Positions 8,168-15,619 of a stretch of DNA of 64,000 nucleotides are shown here, in pieces. The translations under genes were made by a program, and so were the position numbers. Source of the DNA: Mycobacterium sp. HUMS_12744610 (GTDB lineage Bacteria; Actinomycetota; Actinomycetes; Mycobacteriales; Mycobacteriaceae); contig NZ_JBGEDP010000001.1 of the NCBI RefSeq assembly GCF_041206865.1, forward strand, positions 3,162,001-3,226,000, given 5' to 3'. The stretch's first letter is position 1; every line of letters starts with the position of its first letter. The notes beneath the pieces are model-generated. The model saw only the letters and a list, made by a program, of their open reading frames with translations. It made no database searches and was not told the DNA's origin.

Positions 8168-9178
8168 TTACGCGGATTTGATGAGTGCTTCCGGGGTTGG
8201 TTGGTTGATCCAGGCGACGGTGGGCAGCTTCGGTGGAGCGGGCCGTCGGTGCCGGAATCTAGCGGGGTTAGCGGCGTAGGCCGCATCCAGCGTGGCGGCA
8301 CGTTGGGCCTGGATCTCGTTTGCGGTGCCGTAGTGCACCGATGCAACGGTGTGTAGGCCCACGCCGCTGTGGCGATGCTCATGGTTGTAGTAATCGAAGA
8401 ATGTCGTGCAGAAGGCGCGGGCATCTTCGATCGAGCCGAACCGGCCCGGGAACGCCGGGCAGTACTTGAGGGTCTTGAAATTAGCCTCCGAGTAGGGATT
8501 GTCGTTGGACACGTGCGGGCGGCTGTGGCTGCGGTCCACCCCCAGGTCGATCAGCAACTGGGCGACCGGCTTGGAGGTCATCGAGGTGCCGCGATCAGCG
8601 TGCAAGGCCAACTGGCCGCGGGCGATGCCGTGACGGGCCATGGTGTCGGCGATAAATGCTTTGGCCAACTCACCGTCCTCAACTTCTGCGATGATCCAGC
8701 CGACGACGTAGCGCGAGAAGATGTCGATAATCACATAGAGTTGATAGAAGATACCCCGTTGTGGCCCTTGCAATTTCGTTATATCCCAGGACCAGACCCG
8801 GTTTGGTGCGTTAGCGATCAGCTCGGGTTTCTTGCGCGCCGGATGGGTGCGCTGGCGACGCCGCTCGCGGTTCTCCCCGGCAATGGCCAGTAGCCGGTAC
8901 ATGGTGCGAATCGAGCACAGGTAGACACCATCATCAAGCAGTCGCGCCCACACCTGCGCCGGCGCCAGATCGCAGTACTGCTCTGAGCGCAGCACCGTCA
9001 GAATCTGCTGGCGTTCGGCCTCGGTGAGCTTGTTCAGTGGCTCGGGCCGCACCCGCCGTGCCGGCCGTGGTGGTGGGTTGCGGTGGCGGTGGAGCGTGGC
9101 CCGCGATGCACCCAGCAATTCGCACGCCCGTTTGGTGCTGGTTGCGGCCTCCAGGTCGGGCAGGTGCTCGCCGATCAC
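8168..9178 (-). CDS. IS3-family transposase OrfB (DDE integrase)
   Basis: 336 residues. It has an IS3 OrfB layout: helix-turn-helix-like start (ACELLGASRATLHRHR), HTH_21-type region, then the rve integrase core with the first Asp in VWSWDITKLQGP, the second in LHADRGTSMTSKPV, and the Glu in NPYSEANFKTLKY. Ends in LPTVAWINQPTPEALIKSA. The start codon overlaps the stop of orfA (ATGA), the usual arrangement for coupling or frameshifting to make the OrfAB transposase. The related C-terminal remnant at 11322-11400 comes from another element of this type. Confidence 0.9.
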   Translation of the reverse strand: MIGEHLPDLEAATSTKRACELLGASRATLHRHRNPPPRPARRVRPEPLNKLTEAERQQILTVLRSEQYCDLAPAQVWARLLDDGVYLCSIRTMYRLLAIAGENRERRRQRTHPARKKPELIANAPNRVWSWDITKLQGPQRGIFYQLYVIIDIFSRYVVGWIIAEVEDGELAKAFIADTMARHGIARGQLALHADRGTSMTSKPVAQLLIDLGVDRSHSRPHVSNDNPYSEANFKTLKYCPAFPGRFGSIEDARAFCTTFFDYYNHEHRHSGVGLHTVASVHYGTANEIQAQRAATLDAAYAANPARFRHRRPAPPKLPTVAWINQPTPEALIKSA

Positions 9179-9609
9179 GGCTTGGACTTCGGCTCGAAAT
9201 CCGCGCTCTCGGAGAGCATCTCCAAGAGCGCGTGTGCTTTTCCCGTGATCTCCAGCGCTAGCTTGGTCCGATCCAGCTCAGCCTGCAGTTGCGTGGTGCG
9301 CCGCCGCAGCTTGTCCAACTCGACCTGCTCAGCGCTGCGCTTCGGCTTGCCCTTCGCCGACAAACCCTCCCGAGCGCCGGCATCACGGGCCTTTCGCCAT
9401 TCGGCGATATGCGAGCTGTACAGGCCTTCACGGCGCAGCAACGCACCACGCTCCGACGAGCCCACCGACAGCGCGTCGTACTCGTCGAGGATGCGGGCCT
9501 TGTACTCGGCGGTGAACGTGCGCCGCCGCGCCCGAGCACCTGGATCGGGCACGTTGTCCACTTGGTCATTATCACTGCACCCGTCCAGGGATGCGATCGT
9601 CATAGTCAC
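9175..9609 (-). CDS. IS3-family transposase OrfA
   Basis: 144 residues. The helix-turn-helix of HTH_8/Tnp_1 type is in RRTFTAEYKARILDEYDA through GALLRREGLYSSHIAEWRKAR, followed by a leucine-rich coiled coil (VELDKLRRRTTQLQAELDR) that mediates multimerisation in IS3 OrfA proteins. It overlaps orfB by four bases. No obvious A-rich slippery run is present at the overlap, so re-initiation is as likely as frameshifting. Confidence 0.88.
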   Translation of the reverse strand: MTMTIASLDGCSDNDQVDNVPDPGARARRRTFTAEYKARILDEYDALSVGSSERGALLRREGLYSSHIAEWRKARDAGAREGLSAKGKPKRSAEQVELDKLRRRTTQLQAELDRTKLALEITGKAHALLEMLSESADFEPKSKP

Positions 9610-9679
9610 GGAAAATGGTGATCCTGTCTCGCCCTGTAGCGATGATTGGCTACTGCTGCTGTCTCACTTAACCCTGTCA

Positions 9680-9839
9680 CACAGGGAGATGCTACACCTG
9701 GTAGCGTAATGTTACATGGGTTCCCATTGGCGGATACATAGAACACCGATGATCCGTTTCCGAGGCGCTCTGACTTACCGTCGATCACCGCGGGCGTAAG
9801 TTCGTTCGGAGCTACGAACACCGCACCCGCCTGCGCCAC
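9680..9839 (-). pseudogene. Short open frame cut by the IS3 end, unrecognised
   Basis: Immediately beyond the IS boundary a minus-strand frame starts at a GTG (VAQAGAVFVAPNELTPAVID) and runs through NGSSVFYVSANGNPCNITLPG into the element. It may be the 5' end of a gene severed by the insertion; no continuation is seen on the other side of the element. I do not recognise a family. Confidence 0.3.
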
Positions 9840-9926
9840 TCAAGTGGTTCGGATGTGGCGCGGACCGGGCGCACAGGTCACCGGCAACTTGGCCCACACC
9901 AACAGGAAGACGCGGGGGAGACGCCC

Positions 9927-10544
9927 ATGGGAATGATCGCACACCGCCGCCAAACGGTGGTCGGCCTGGCCGCCGCCGCGCTCATCACTGTCGGCTGCAG
10001 CAATGACAAGAGCGTCGACGGGGCGGCACCACCTCACGCCGGTGCGCACGCCATCTCCACGAATACGACCTCAGCGCAGCCCACCGCGGTCAAGCTCCTC
10101 GGGGAGGGAGATGTCGAGGTGACCCTGACCGGCCCGATCGCCGCCAAGTACTCGTCGGCAAGCGAGGATCAGAAGAAGGCACTCGGCAAGCCGCTGACGG
10201 GTGACCGCAACGCGGGAAAGCGGGCGAGTGGCGTGGTGTTCCAACAGTTCCAGGGCGGCGTGATCACCGCAGAGAACGACGAACCCGGCACGCCCGCGTT
10301 TATCACCACGGGCAAGCTCCGGGAGGCATGGAACGTCCCGCGCGACCCGAACGGCGTGCCCGCGATCACCGGCACCAACGGTTCGGCGGGTCCGCTGGGC
10401 CTGCCGACCAGCGACGTGAACGCCGTCCACGGTCTGCTCGTGTCGAACTTCGAGCACGGCACCATCGCGTACAACCCGAAGACCGGCCAGGTCGAAGTTA
10501 CGGTAAACGGCAAGGTCGTACCATCCGGCCTGCAGCCCGAATGA
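9927..10544 (+). CDS. LGFP-repeat lipoprotein
   Basis: 205 residues from MGMIAHRRQTVVG. The N-terminus is a lipoprotein signal with lipobox ITVGC, so the mature protein should be acylated and membrane-anchored outside the cell. After a Thr/Ala-rich linker comes an LGFP-like region: YSSASEDQKKALGKPLT, VVFQQFQGGVITAEND, the segment around TGKLREAWNV, and SAGPLGLPTSD followed by FEHGTIAYNPKTGQV. LGFP repeats are found in actinobacterial cell-envelope proteins and are thought to contact the wall. The frame ends just before the truncated MazE remnant. Confidence 0.7.
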   Translation: MGMIAHRRQTVVGLAAAALITVGCSNDKSVDGAAPPHAGAHAISTNTTSAQPTAVKLLGEGDVEVTLTGPIAAKYSSASEDQKKALGKPLTGDRNAGKRASGVVFQQFQGGVITAENDEPGTPAFITTGKLREAWNVPRDPNGVPAITGTNGSAGPLGLPTSDVNAVHGLLVSNFEHGTIAYNPKTGQVEVTVNGKVVPSGLQPE

Positions 10545-10679
10545 CGGCCAACGGAAAGCCTTGGGCGCCGGGCCGGCGCGACGATTCGCGCCGAGGCCGC
10601 AAGGCTCGCCGAAGACGAGTTCGATCGCGCCGAGGCCATGCAGGTGCTGCGCGATATGGAGACGCTGCGTGCGTGGTGA
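10545..10679 (+). pseudogene. C-terminal remnant of a MazE-type antitoxin
   Basis: The frame ending at TGA 10677-10679 reads ATIRAEAARLAEDEFD then AEAMQVLRDMETLRAW, the acidic helical toxin-binding tail typical of MazE/RelB-type antitoxins. Upstream the frame reaches a stop at 10542-10544 with no ATG, GTG or TTG start in frame, so the DNA-binding N-terminus and start codon are missing. It overlaps the toxin start by 11 bases, the native arrangement. A deletion next to the LGFP gene probably removed the 5' half. Confidence 0.6.
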
Positions 10680-10980
10680 GGTCTTTCGGTTGCATGCCGC
10701 GAAGGGGAGTCGCAGTCATGAGCAGTCCGGTTCCCGATACGCCGTAGTCGTCCAGTCAGATCAAGTGCCGCTGTCGACCTGGCTGGTTGCACCCACATCC
10801 ACGTCGGCGCGTGCCGCCAGCTTCCGACCCGAGGTCGAAGTCGGCGGCGTGAAGACACGAGTGCTTGCTGAGCAGACCGCAGCGGTCGACCCGGGCCGGC
10901 TCGGCAAGAGCGTCGGGTTCCTAAGCTTCGACGAAATGCGCCGCGTTGATGCGGCCCTGCGTATCGTCCTCGATCTATGA
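10669..10980 (+). CDS. MazF/PemK-family endoribonuclease toxin
   Basis: 103 residues from a GTG at 10669 (VRGEVFRLH). The MazF fold markers are the RGEV start, the RYAVVVQSD strand, TWLVAPTSTSA, the conserved EQTAAVDPGRLGK segment that follows the catalytic groove, and VGFLSFDEM with the C-terminal helix VDAALRIVLDL. MazF toxins cleave single-stranded RNA at short motifs. The toxin frame is complete but its antitoxin lacks a start, so the toxin may be silent, weakly active, or controlled by another antitoxin. Confidence 0.75.
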   Translation: MRGEVFRLHAAKGSRSHEQSGSRYAVVVQSDQVPLSTWLVAPTSTSARAASFRPEVEVGGVKTRVLAEQTAAVDPGRLGKSVGFLSFDEMRRVDAALRIVLDL

Positions 10981-11288
10981 GGACTGCGGCGCCCGCATCA
11001 CCGCCTGGGACGACGAAAACAACTCGTAGGCAGTGCATTACGAAGCGCGTTACTTGACATAATGTCGCTTATCGGTACCGGAGGGTAGCGAGTTGCATTA
11101 GATGAAAGAACTTGCACCTCTTGACGATTAGCATGTTCACGCAGGTCCGGCCGTTGATCGGCTGGCGTAGGCCTGGAGCGGCTCTGCCGTGGTCGTTGCA
11201 CGAAGGCCCAGCACGTCGTCGAGGCCGACTGACTTCGAATCGCACGCATCGGGTGCCCGACGGGGCCGGCGCCAAGGATCGCGGAATC
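10981..11288. other. Gene-free stretch between mazF and the IS nest
   Basis: About 300 bases with no protein-like frame on either strand. It is lower in GC than the flanks (for example around 11040-11140) and separates the MazF gene from the TGTCAA end of the older IS3 remnant. No hairpin or operator stood out. Confidence 0.5.
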
Positions 11289-11400
11289 TGTCAACCTGAA
11301 TGAGGCACCGTTGGGTGGTATTTACTGAGTGGCCTCCTGGGTGTCGTCTGGTTTGTTGATCCATGAACCGCTGGGCAGTTTCGGCGGCTCGGGCGTGTTT
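11289..11400 (-). mobile_element. Remnant of an older IS3 element (C-terminal end of its transposase)
   Basis: Reading leftward from 11400, PEPPKLPSGSWINKPDDTQ leads to a stop at 11322-11324. This matches the end of IS3 OrfB (compare APPKLPTVAWINQPTPE in the intact element at 8168). TGTCAACCTGAATGAGGCAC at 11289-11308 resembles the TGTCAA terminal repeat of that element. The rest of this transposase resumes in the same frame at 14365, on the far side of the inserted element. Confidence 0.7.
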
Positions 11401-11483
11401 TGCGTCTGACTTCGCGATAGAGATCGGTGTGTCGATCAGACGACATCCGACGGGTTCTCCGAGCTCTCTTGGAGGATCTGATC

Positions 11484-11828
11484 ATGTCCGAAGCAAACTC
11501 TGGTGGCGACCGCTCGCACCGTCGCCCGAAGCGGTTCTTGAGCCCGTCGCAGAAGTACGAGATATGGCTGCAGCTGGTACGCCAGGAGGTGACGATCGCC
11601 GAGGCCGCCGCCAACCATCAGGTGGATCGCACGACGATCATGCGCATCCGCACGATCGCCAAGGAAGGTGCGCTGGCCACGCTGGCGGCAGCCAAGCCAG
11701 GCGCGGCGGCCCGCCAACGCGACTACGAACTCGATGCCGCCAAGGCCGAGAACGCGCGGCTGTCCGAGGCACTCAAGGAGATGGCCGTGCGGCTGACGTT
11801 GGTCGAGGGAAAAGGGCGCTGGGGCTAA
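11484..11828 (+). CDS. Transposase OrfA of the interrupted element
   Basis: 114 residues from the ATG at 11484, which has GGAGG nine bases upstream; the frame is open further upstream but that start has no ribosome site. Helix-turn-helix: SQKYEIWLQLVRQEVTIAEA, HQVDRTTIMRIR, then a coiled-coil-like tail (DAAKAENARLSEALKEMAVR). The last codons contain an AAAAGGG run and orfB lies one frame back, so a -1 programmed shift to make the OrfAB fusion is plausible, as in many IS3-type elements. Confidence 0.75.
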   Translation: MSEANSGGDRSHRRPKRFLSPSQKYEIWLQLVRQEVTIAEAAANHQVDRTTIMRIRTIAKEGALATLAAAKPGAAARQRDYELDAAKAENARLSEALKEMAVRLTLVEGKGRWG

Positions 11829-12587
11829 GTGGCCGAGTCCCACACCGTGTCGACGTGGCCACCAAGACGGCGCTGTTGGGCTTGCTCGACCAGGCGGTCG
11901 ATGAAGGTTGGACACTGCGCCAGGCATGCCATGCGTTGGAGCTCGGCGAGCTGCGGGCACATCGCTGGATCGCTCGCCGAGCGATCGGCCAGCTGGTCGA
12001 CAAGATCCCTGGTGGGTCGCCCATGCATGGGCTGCTCGACGAAGAAGTCAGCGAGATCTTGGCGTTGTTCGACCAGTGGGGCGAGACCGACCGCTCGCAC
12101 CGCAAGCTTGCTCACCGCGGCTCTTATCTGGGCCGGGTATGGGTGTCACCGTCGAGTGTTCGTCGGGTCCTGTTCTTGGCGGACAAGCACTTTCGACCAC
12201 TTCCCAAGCCTGGACGTTCTCAACGCAAGCCCTTCCCGGATTGGGTGGACTACAAGCCGAACTCGATCTGGATTTACGATACGACGCACTTCACCAGGGC
12301 GGGGATGGCAGTGTTGATCATTCAGGATTTGGTCTCGCGCAAGTGGATCACCGAGGTCGTCTCCGCTGAGGAAACCTCCACCCAGGTCGAGATCGGGTTC
12401 ACCGACGCGCTCGACATCGAGGGACTCCTGCAGGCCGTTGAGCGACGCGCCGACGGCCTGGTCGATATCGGCATCGACGACCAGGCCCGGCCGATCCTGC
12501 TCGCGGTGTCCGATAACGGTCCCCAGATGACGTCGGGCTCGACGCGGGAGTTCATGGCCATGTCTGCGATCGCCCAGCACTTCGGAC
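11829..12587 (+). pseudogene. Transposase OrfB, 5' part (disrupted by IS256 insertion)
   Basis: The frame reads DVATKTALLGLLDQAVDEGW, GELRAHRWIARR, then the integrase core: PNSIWIYDTTHFTRAGMAV with the first catalytic Asp and LLAVSDNGPQMTSG with the second. It is cut at AIAQHFG by the IS256-type element; the remainder with the catalytic Glu resumes at 14006. Removing the insert and one 8-base target copy rejoins the reading frame exactly (HFGRPGTPTDQAW), so the gene was intact until that insertion. Confidence 0.85.
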
Positions 12588-14005
12588 GAGCCTGTCACGA
12601 TTTCTGTGTAAGTCAGAGGTGATTTGACTACGAGTTGTATTCTAGCACAATGGGATTCGCCCAGGGAATAGTCTGGCGAGTGTGTTGAGCGCCACAGTCC
12701 AGTTGTGCGTTCCAGTACCCGAATAGCCTCCTCTCTCGCTGGAGATGTTGCGCAGCCCGAGGTACAGCAACTTCATCGCGGCGTCCTTGTCCGTGAAATG
12801 ACCACGGTTCTTGGTGATCTTGCGCAACTGGAAGTTGATCGACTCGATCGCATTGGTGGTGTAGACGATCTTGCGCAACTCCACCGGATAGTCCAGGAAC
12901 GGAACGAATTCCCCCCAGGCGTTGTGCCACACGTCAATTGCACCCGGATATTGGGCGCCGAATTGCTGGTCGAACTCCTTGAGTGCGAGTTCGGCTCCAT
13001 CGACGGTCGGCGCACTGTAGATCGCCCGCATCGCGGTGGCGACCTTCTTGCGGTCCTTATAAGACACGAAGCGCATCGCATTCCTAATGACGTGCACGAC
13101 GCAGGTCTGCACCACGGTATCGGGATAGATCGAGCGGATCGCATCAGGCAGACCGGTCAGCCCGTCGCAGCAGGCGATGAGGATGTCGCGCACCCCGCGG
13201 TTGCGCAGGTCGATGACGACCTTCTGCCAGAACTTCGCCCCCTCGGAGTCCTGGATCCAGCAGCCCAAGGCGTGTTTGCGGCCCTCCAGATCCACGCCAA
13301 TGGCCAAATAGGCGACCTTGGTGGTGATGACCCCGTTGTCGCCGATCCGCAGCCGCAGCCCATCGATGTAGAGGATCGGGTAGACCTCATCGAGCGGGCG
13401 GGCCTGCCAGGCCTTGATCTCATCGACCACCACCTCGGTGATATTGGAGATCAACTCCCGCGACACCGACGCCCCATAGACCTCCTGCAGGTGGGCTTCG
13501 ATATCGCGGGTGGTCATTCCCCGTGAATACAGCGACAACACCACCGAATTGATGTTGTTGAGCCGGCGGGTCTTCTTCGGCACAATCGCCGGCTCAAACG
13601 AGCCGTTGCGATCACGCGGCGCATCGATCTGCACCGGGCCGTTGACGGTGGTCACCGTTTTCGGCGTGGTGCCGTTGCGCGAATTTCCCGATCCGCGTCC
13701 GGCCGGATCGCCGGCCTCATAACCCAGATGGTGGGTTAGCTCCGCATTCAGCGCCCGCTCCAGCACGGCCTTAGTCAGCTGGTTCAGCAAACCGTCCGCG
13801 CCGTCGATCGGGGTCCCGGTCTTCACCGCATCCTTAATCAACGAGTCCAGCGTCTCTTCGGTGAACATCTCGGCCAGCCGCCGCGCCGCGGTCGTCTCCT
13901 CAGCCGGCATCTGCATGGTCTTGGTCACAAAACACTCCTTCTGTCCGCCCAACGGCGGTCCGATGATGGACCACCCCGGACTTACACAGATGGAATGACA
14001 CGCCC
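12588..14005 (-). mobile_element. IS256-family insertion sequence with 8-bp target duplication
   Basis: The 1,418 bp element is flanked by CTTCGGAC at 12580-12587 and 14006-14013, the 8-base duplication expected for IS256. Terminal repeats of 27 bases match at 20 positions: the left arm begins GAGCCTGTCA and the right (inverted) GGGCGTGTCA, both ending TCTGTGTAAGTC. A single transposase fills it. The perfect duplication and uninterrupted gene indicate a recent insertion. Confidence 0.93.
12642..13928 (-). CDS. IS256-family transposase
   Basis: 428 residues. I choose the GTG at 13928 (VTKTMQMPAEETTAARRL) because AAGGAG lies six bases upstream. The MULE-type DDE core is clear: first Asp in PILYIDGLRLRIGD, second in LIACCDGLTGLPDAIRSIYP with the conserved QTCVVHVIRN next, and Glu in YTTNAIESINFQLRK. 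Family length is about 400-430, so it is complete. The product catalyses cut/copy transposition through a circular intermediate in characterised members. Confidence 0.92.
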   Translation of the reverse strand: MTKTMQMPAEETTAARRLAEMFTEETLDSLIKDAVKTGTPIDGADGLLNQLTKAVLERALNAELTHHLGYEAGDPAGRGSGNSRNGTTPKTVTTVNGPVQIDAPRDRNGSFEPAIVPKKTRRLNNINSVVLSLYSRGMTTRDIEAHLQEVYGASVSRELISNITEVVVDEIKAWQARPLDEVYPILYIDGLRLRIGDNGVITTKVAYLAIGVDLEGRKHALGCWIQDSEGAKFWQKVVIDLRNRGVRDILIACCDGLTGLPDAIRSIYPDTVVQTCVVHVIRNAMRFVSYKDRKKVATAMRAIYSAPTVDGAELALKEFDQQFGAQYPGAIDVWHNAWGEFVPFLDYPVELRKIVYTTNAIESINFQLRKITKNRGHFTDKDAAMKLLYLGLRNISSERGGYSGTGTHNWTVALNTLARLFPGRIPLC

Positions 14006-14330
14006 CTTCGGACGCCCCGGAACGCCGACCGATCAAGCCTGGATCGAGAGTTTCAACGGGCACCTCAAGGCCGAGTTCCCGCACCTGCTCGCGATCGAGG
14101 ACCCCGCCACCCTGCGCGCCGAACTTGCCGTCACCCGCCAATTCTGGAACGGAGTCCGGTTGCACGCCGGCATCGGCTATGTCACGCCCAACGACGAACA
14201 CGAAGGACGAGGGGAGGCCATCCGCAAAGCACGCCAAGCCGGGCTCGAATCCGCCCGCAACCGCCGACTTGCCTGGCACCGCCAGCAAAGGCACACTCAA
14301 CCCATACAGGATCCCGACGATGTTGTCTGA
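14006..14330 (+). pseudogene. Transposase OrfB, 3' part
   Basis: Continues the integrase core of the split OrfB: RPGTPTDQAWIESFNGHLKA includes the catalytic Glu of the DDE triad, followed by the usual C-terminal region (QFWNGVRLHAGIGYVTPNDE) and a stop at 14330. It begins with the second copy of the 8-base target duplication. It has no start of its own and is not expected to yield a working enzyme. Confidence 0.85.
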
Positions 14331-14364
14331 TCAAACGCGAATGTCTATCGCAAAGTCAGAAACA

Positions 14365-14470
14365 CCTCAGGCGGACTTTCGCACGAACCGTTCTGGGTGT
14401 GCAGCGTAGGCGGTGTCGAGCACACCGGCGCGCTTGTCACGGATGATCGCGGCGGTGCCGTAGTGCATCC
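14365..14470 (-). mobile_element. Second fragment of the older IS3 remnant
   Basis: Reading leftward, MHYGTAAIIRDKRAGVLDTA and AHPERFVRKSA match the region near the end of IS3 OrfB (compare VHYGTANEIQAQRAATLDAA in the intact element). The segment is in the same frame as the C-terminal fragment at 11322-11400 when the intervening DNA is removed, apart from a TGA at the joint. Similarity stops at about 14470, so the N-terminal two thirds of this transposase are lost. Confidence 0.65.
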
Positions 14471-14513
14471 ATGATTTCGCCGGGGACTCCGCCGCGGATC
14501 CCCGACCACTCCC

Positions 14514-14556
14514 AACTCGCACCTTCGAGCACGCACCGTTACCAGCTTTGCGAGTT
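14514..14556. repeat. Hairpin repeat, copy 1 (left of relBE)
   Basis: AACTCGCA at 14514-14521 pairs with TGCGAGTT at 14549-14556; the loop contains CGAGCACGCACCGTTACCAG, shared with copy 2. The 3' arm runs into GTTAGGC (14554-14560), which fits the GTTRRRY core of integron attC sites. Overall span is about 50 bases, shorter than most attC sites. Function unknown. Confidence 0.6.
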
Positions 14557-14597
14557 AGGCTTGCGTTACAAAGCATTTCGTCACCGTGAGGCTACCG

Positions 14598-14861
14598 TCA
14601 GTGCCTGTAAATGTCCGCGCGATGATCGACACGCTGAATCAGCACTAGTGAGTGCTCCTCGTCGATCCGGTACAACAGGCGGTACGGGCCGCGCCGGGCG
14701 CTATACAGCCCTGTCAGTTCACGCCGCAGCGGCTTGCCGACCCGGCGCGGTTCCCGCGCTAGGTCGCCGAACGCGAACTCAATCGCGGCCGCGAGCACCC
14801 GCGGCGGCATCTTGTGCAGGTCACGCCGCGCGGTGCCGGTGAACCGAACCGTGTAACCCAC
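14598..14861 (-). CDS. RelE/ParE-family toxin
   Basis: 87 residues from a GTG at 14861 (VGYTVRFTGTARRDLHKMPP). The RelE fold markers are the N-terminal strand, ARRDLHKMPPRVLAAAIEF, the GKPLRRELTGLYSARRGPYR segment with the catalytic-type basic residues and RLLYRIDEEHSLVLIQRVDHR. It resembles M. tuberculosis RelE (Rv1246c). RelE toxins cleave mRNA on the ribosome. The antitoxin stops eight bases upstream. An upstream CTG in frame could be a mutated native start, as the usual overlap with the antitoxin is missing. Confidence 0.8.
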   Translation of the reverse strand: MGYTVRFTGTARRDLHKMPPRVLAAAIEFAFGDLAREPRRVGKPLRRELTGLYSARRGPYRLLYRIDEEHSLVLIQRVDHRADIYRH

Positions 14862-14869
14862 CGACTGCG

Positions 14870-15151
14870 TCAGTTGCCGCGCCGAGGCAGGCCGAATTCG
14901 GCGCGAATTTCGTCCTCGCCGTACGTGCGCCCAGCGGCAATGTCGGCGTCGGCCTCGGCGACGGATTCCTTGATCCCGGGCTGGGAAAGCCAGTACAGCG
15001 TCTCCTGGAGCGATTCCCATTCCTCGGCGCCGACGAGCACTGCCGCCGGCGCTCCGTTCTTGGTGATCGTGATCTGATCCTGCGTTTGGGCGACCGCGTC
15101 GACATACTCGTTGAGCTTGTCTTTCATCTTCGAAATGGGCAGTATCCGCAT
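14870..15151 (-). CDS. RelB/Phd-family antitoxin
   Basis: 93 residues: MRILPISKMKDKLNEYVDAV, ITITKNGAPAAVLVGAEEWE is the Phd/YefM/RelB DNA-binding fold, followed by the acidic toxin-binding tail EADADIAAGRTYGEDEIRAE. It resembles RelB (Rv1247c) in layout. First gene of a two-gene module with the RelE toxin. The promoter region holds a short palindrome at 15186-15203 that could serve for autoregulation. Confidence 0.82.
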   Translation of the reverse strand: MRILPISKMKDKLNEYVDAVAQTQDQITITKNGAPAAVLVGAEEWESLQETLYWLSQPGIKESVAEADADIAAGRTYGEDEIRAEFGLPRRGN

Positions 15152-15185
15152 ACCACCATGTTAGACCTAAATATAAGCCAGCTAC

Positions 15186-15203
15186 AGGCCATAATAAAGG
15201 CCT
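15186..15203. promoter_or_regulatory. Palindrome upstream of relB, candidate autoregulatory operator
   Basis: AGGCC at 15186-15190 and GGCCT at 15199-15203 enclose ATAATAAA, in an AT-rich patch unlike the surroundings, 35-52 bases before the antitoxin start codon. Phd/RelB proteins usually bind short palindromes overlapping their own promoter; the assignment is by position only. Confidence 0.35.
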
Positions 15204-15275
15204 ATAGTTCTGCACCACTGGCCCCGAACCATCTGGCGACGATGCGGAAACCCGGCCGCATGCGCTCCCTAGGCC

Positions 15276-15324
15276 AACTCGCACCTCTCGAGCACGCACC
15301 GTTACCAGTTAACTGTTGCGAGTT
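15276..15324. repeat. Hairpin repeat, copy 2 (right of relBE)
   Basis: AACTCGCA at 15276-15283 pairs with TGCGAGTT at 15317-15324. The interior CGAGCACGCACCGTTACCAG is the same as in copy 1 at 14514-14556, in the same orientation. Together the two copies bracket the RelBE module at a distance of about 760 bases. The outer bases (GGCCAAC, GTTGCTT) fit the attC consensus less well than copy 1. Confidence 0.6.
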
Positions 15325-15619
15325 GCTTTGTATAACAACAGCTTTGCGAGCCGATTGTCCGATCCTGAACTAGTTGGGAGTAATCCGGGAAAACCTGGTA
15401 GCTGTCCGATTTCTCGCCCTCCGTTCCAGAACTACCTGACAGTGACACCCGCCCAGGTCCCTGTCCATGCAACCTGCGGATCTTCGCCCGGCGTAACCAT
15501 GGCGCTGAGTCTGAATCCATGACTATCTGACAGCGCCGGACAGGACGATGGACAGTCCAGAACTACCTGACACCGGCGGACGCTCCGCGTCGTCGAGGTC
15601 CCGCGCGAGCCGTTTAATT

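Larger units (their letters stand above)
8144..9679 (-). mobile_element. Complete IS3-family insertion sequence
   Basis: The element is about 1,536 bp with orfA and orfB on the minus strand. Ends: TGTCAAGGTCGGTGAGACAG at 8144-8163 and, inverted, TGACAGGGTTAAGTGAGACAG at 9659-9679; they share TG termini and the perfect inner block GTGAGACAG. No target duplication is visible next to these ends, which suggests a later rearrangement on one side or that the boundary is off by a few bases. Both reading frames look intact, so the element may still be mobile. Confidence 0.8.
11401..14364 (+). mobile_element. IS3-like element, interrupted by an IS256-type element
   Basis: The outer ends match as inverted repeats: TCTGACTTCGCGATAGAGAT from 11405 and, on the opposite strand from 14360 inward, TCTGACTTTGCGATAGACAT, both preceded by a TG four bases out (11401 and 14364). 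Near both ends the inner arms also share a GATCAGAC-type block. It carries orfA (11484-11828) and a split orfB. Without the 1.4 kb insert it would be about 1.5 kb. It sits inside the older IS3 remnant. No clear target duplication is visible at these ends. Confidence 0.75.

Noticed and set aside
11395..14370. Target-site duplication of the outer IS3-like element
   Set aside because: GTGTTT on the left and AAACAC on the right look paired but are inverse complements, so they belong to the terminal repeats and not to a direct duplication.
14554..15324. Firm call of an integron with attC sites
   Set aside because: Only the left copy has a consensus GTTRRRY core, the sites are shorter than typical attC and no integrase gene is in the window. 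Kept as a hypothesis only.
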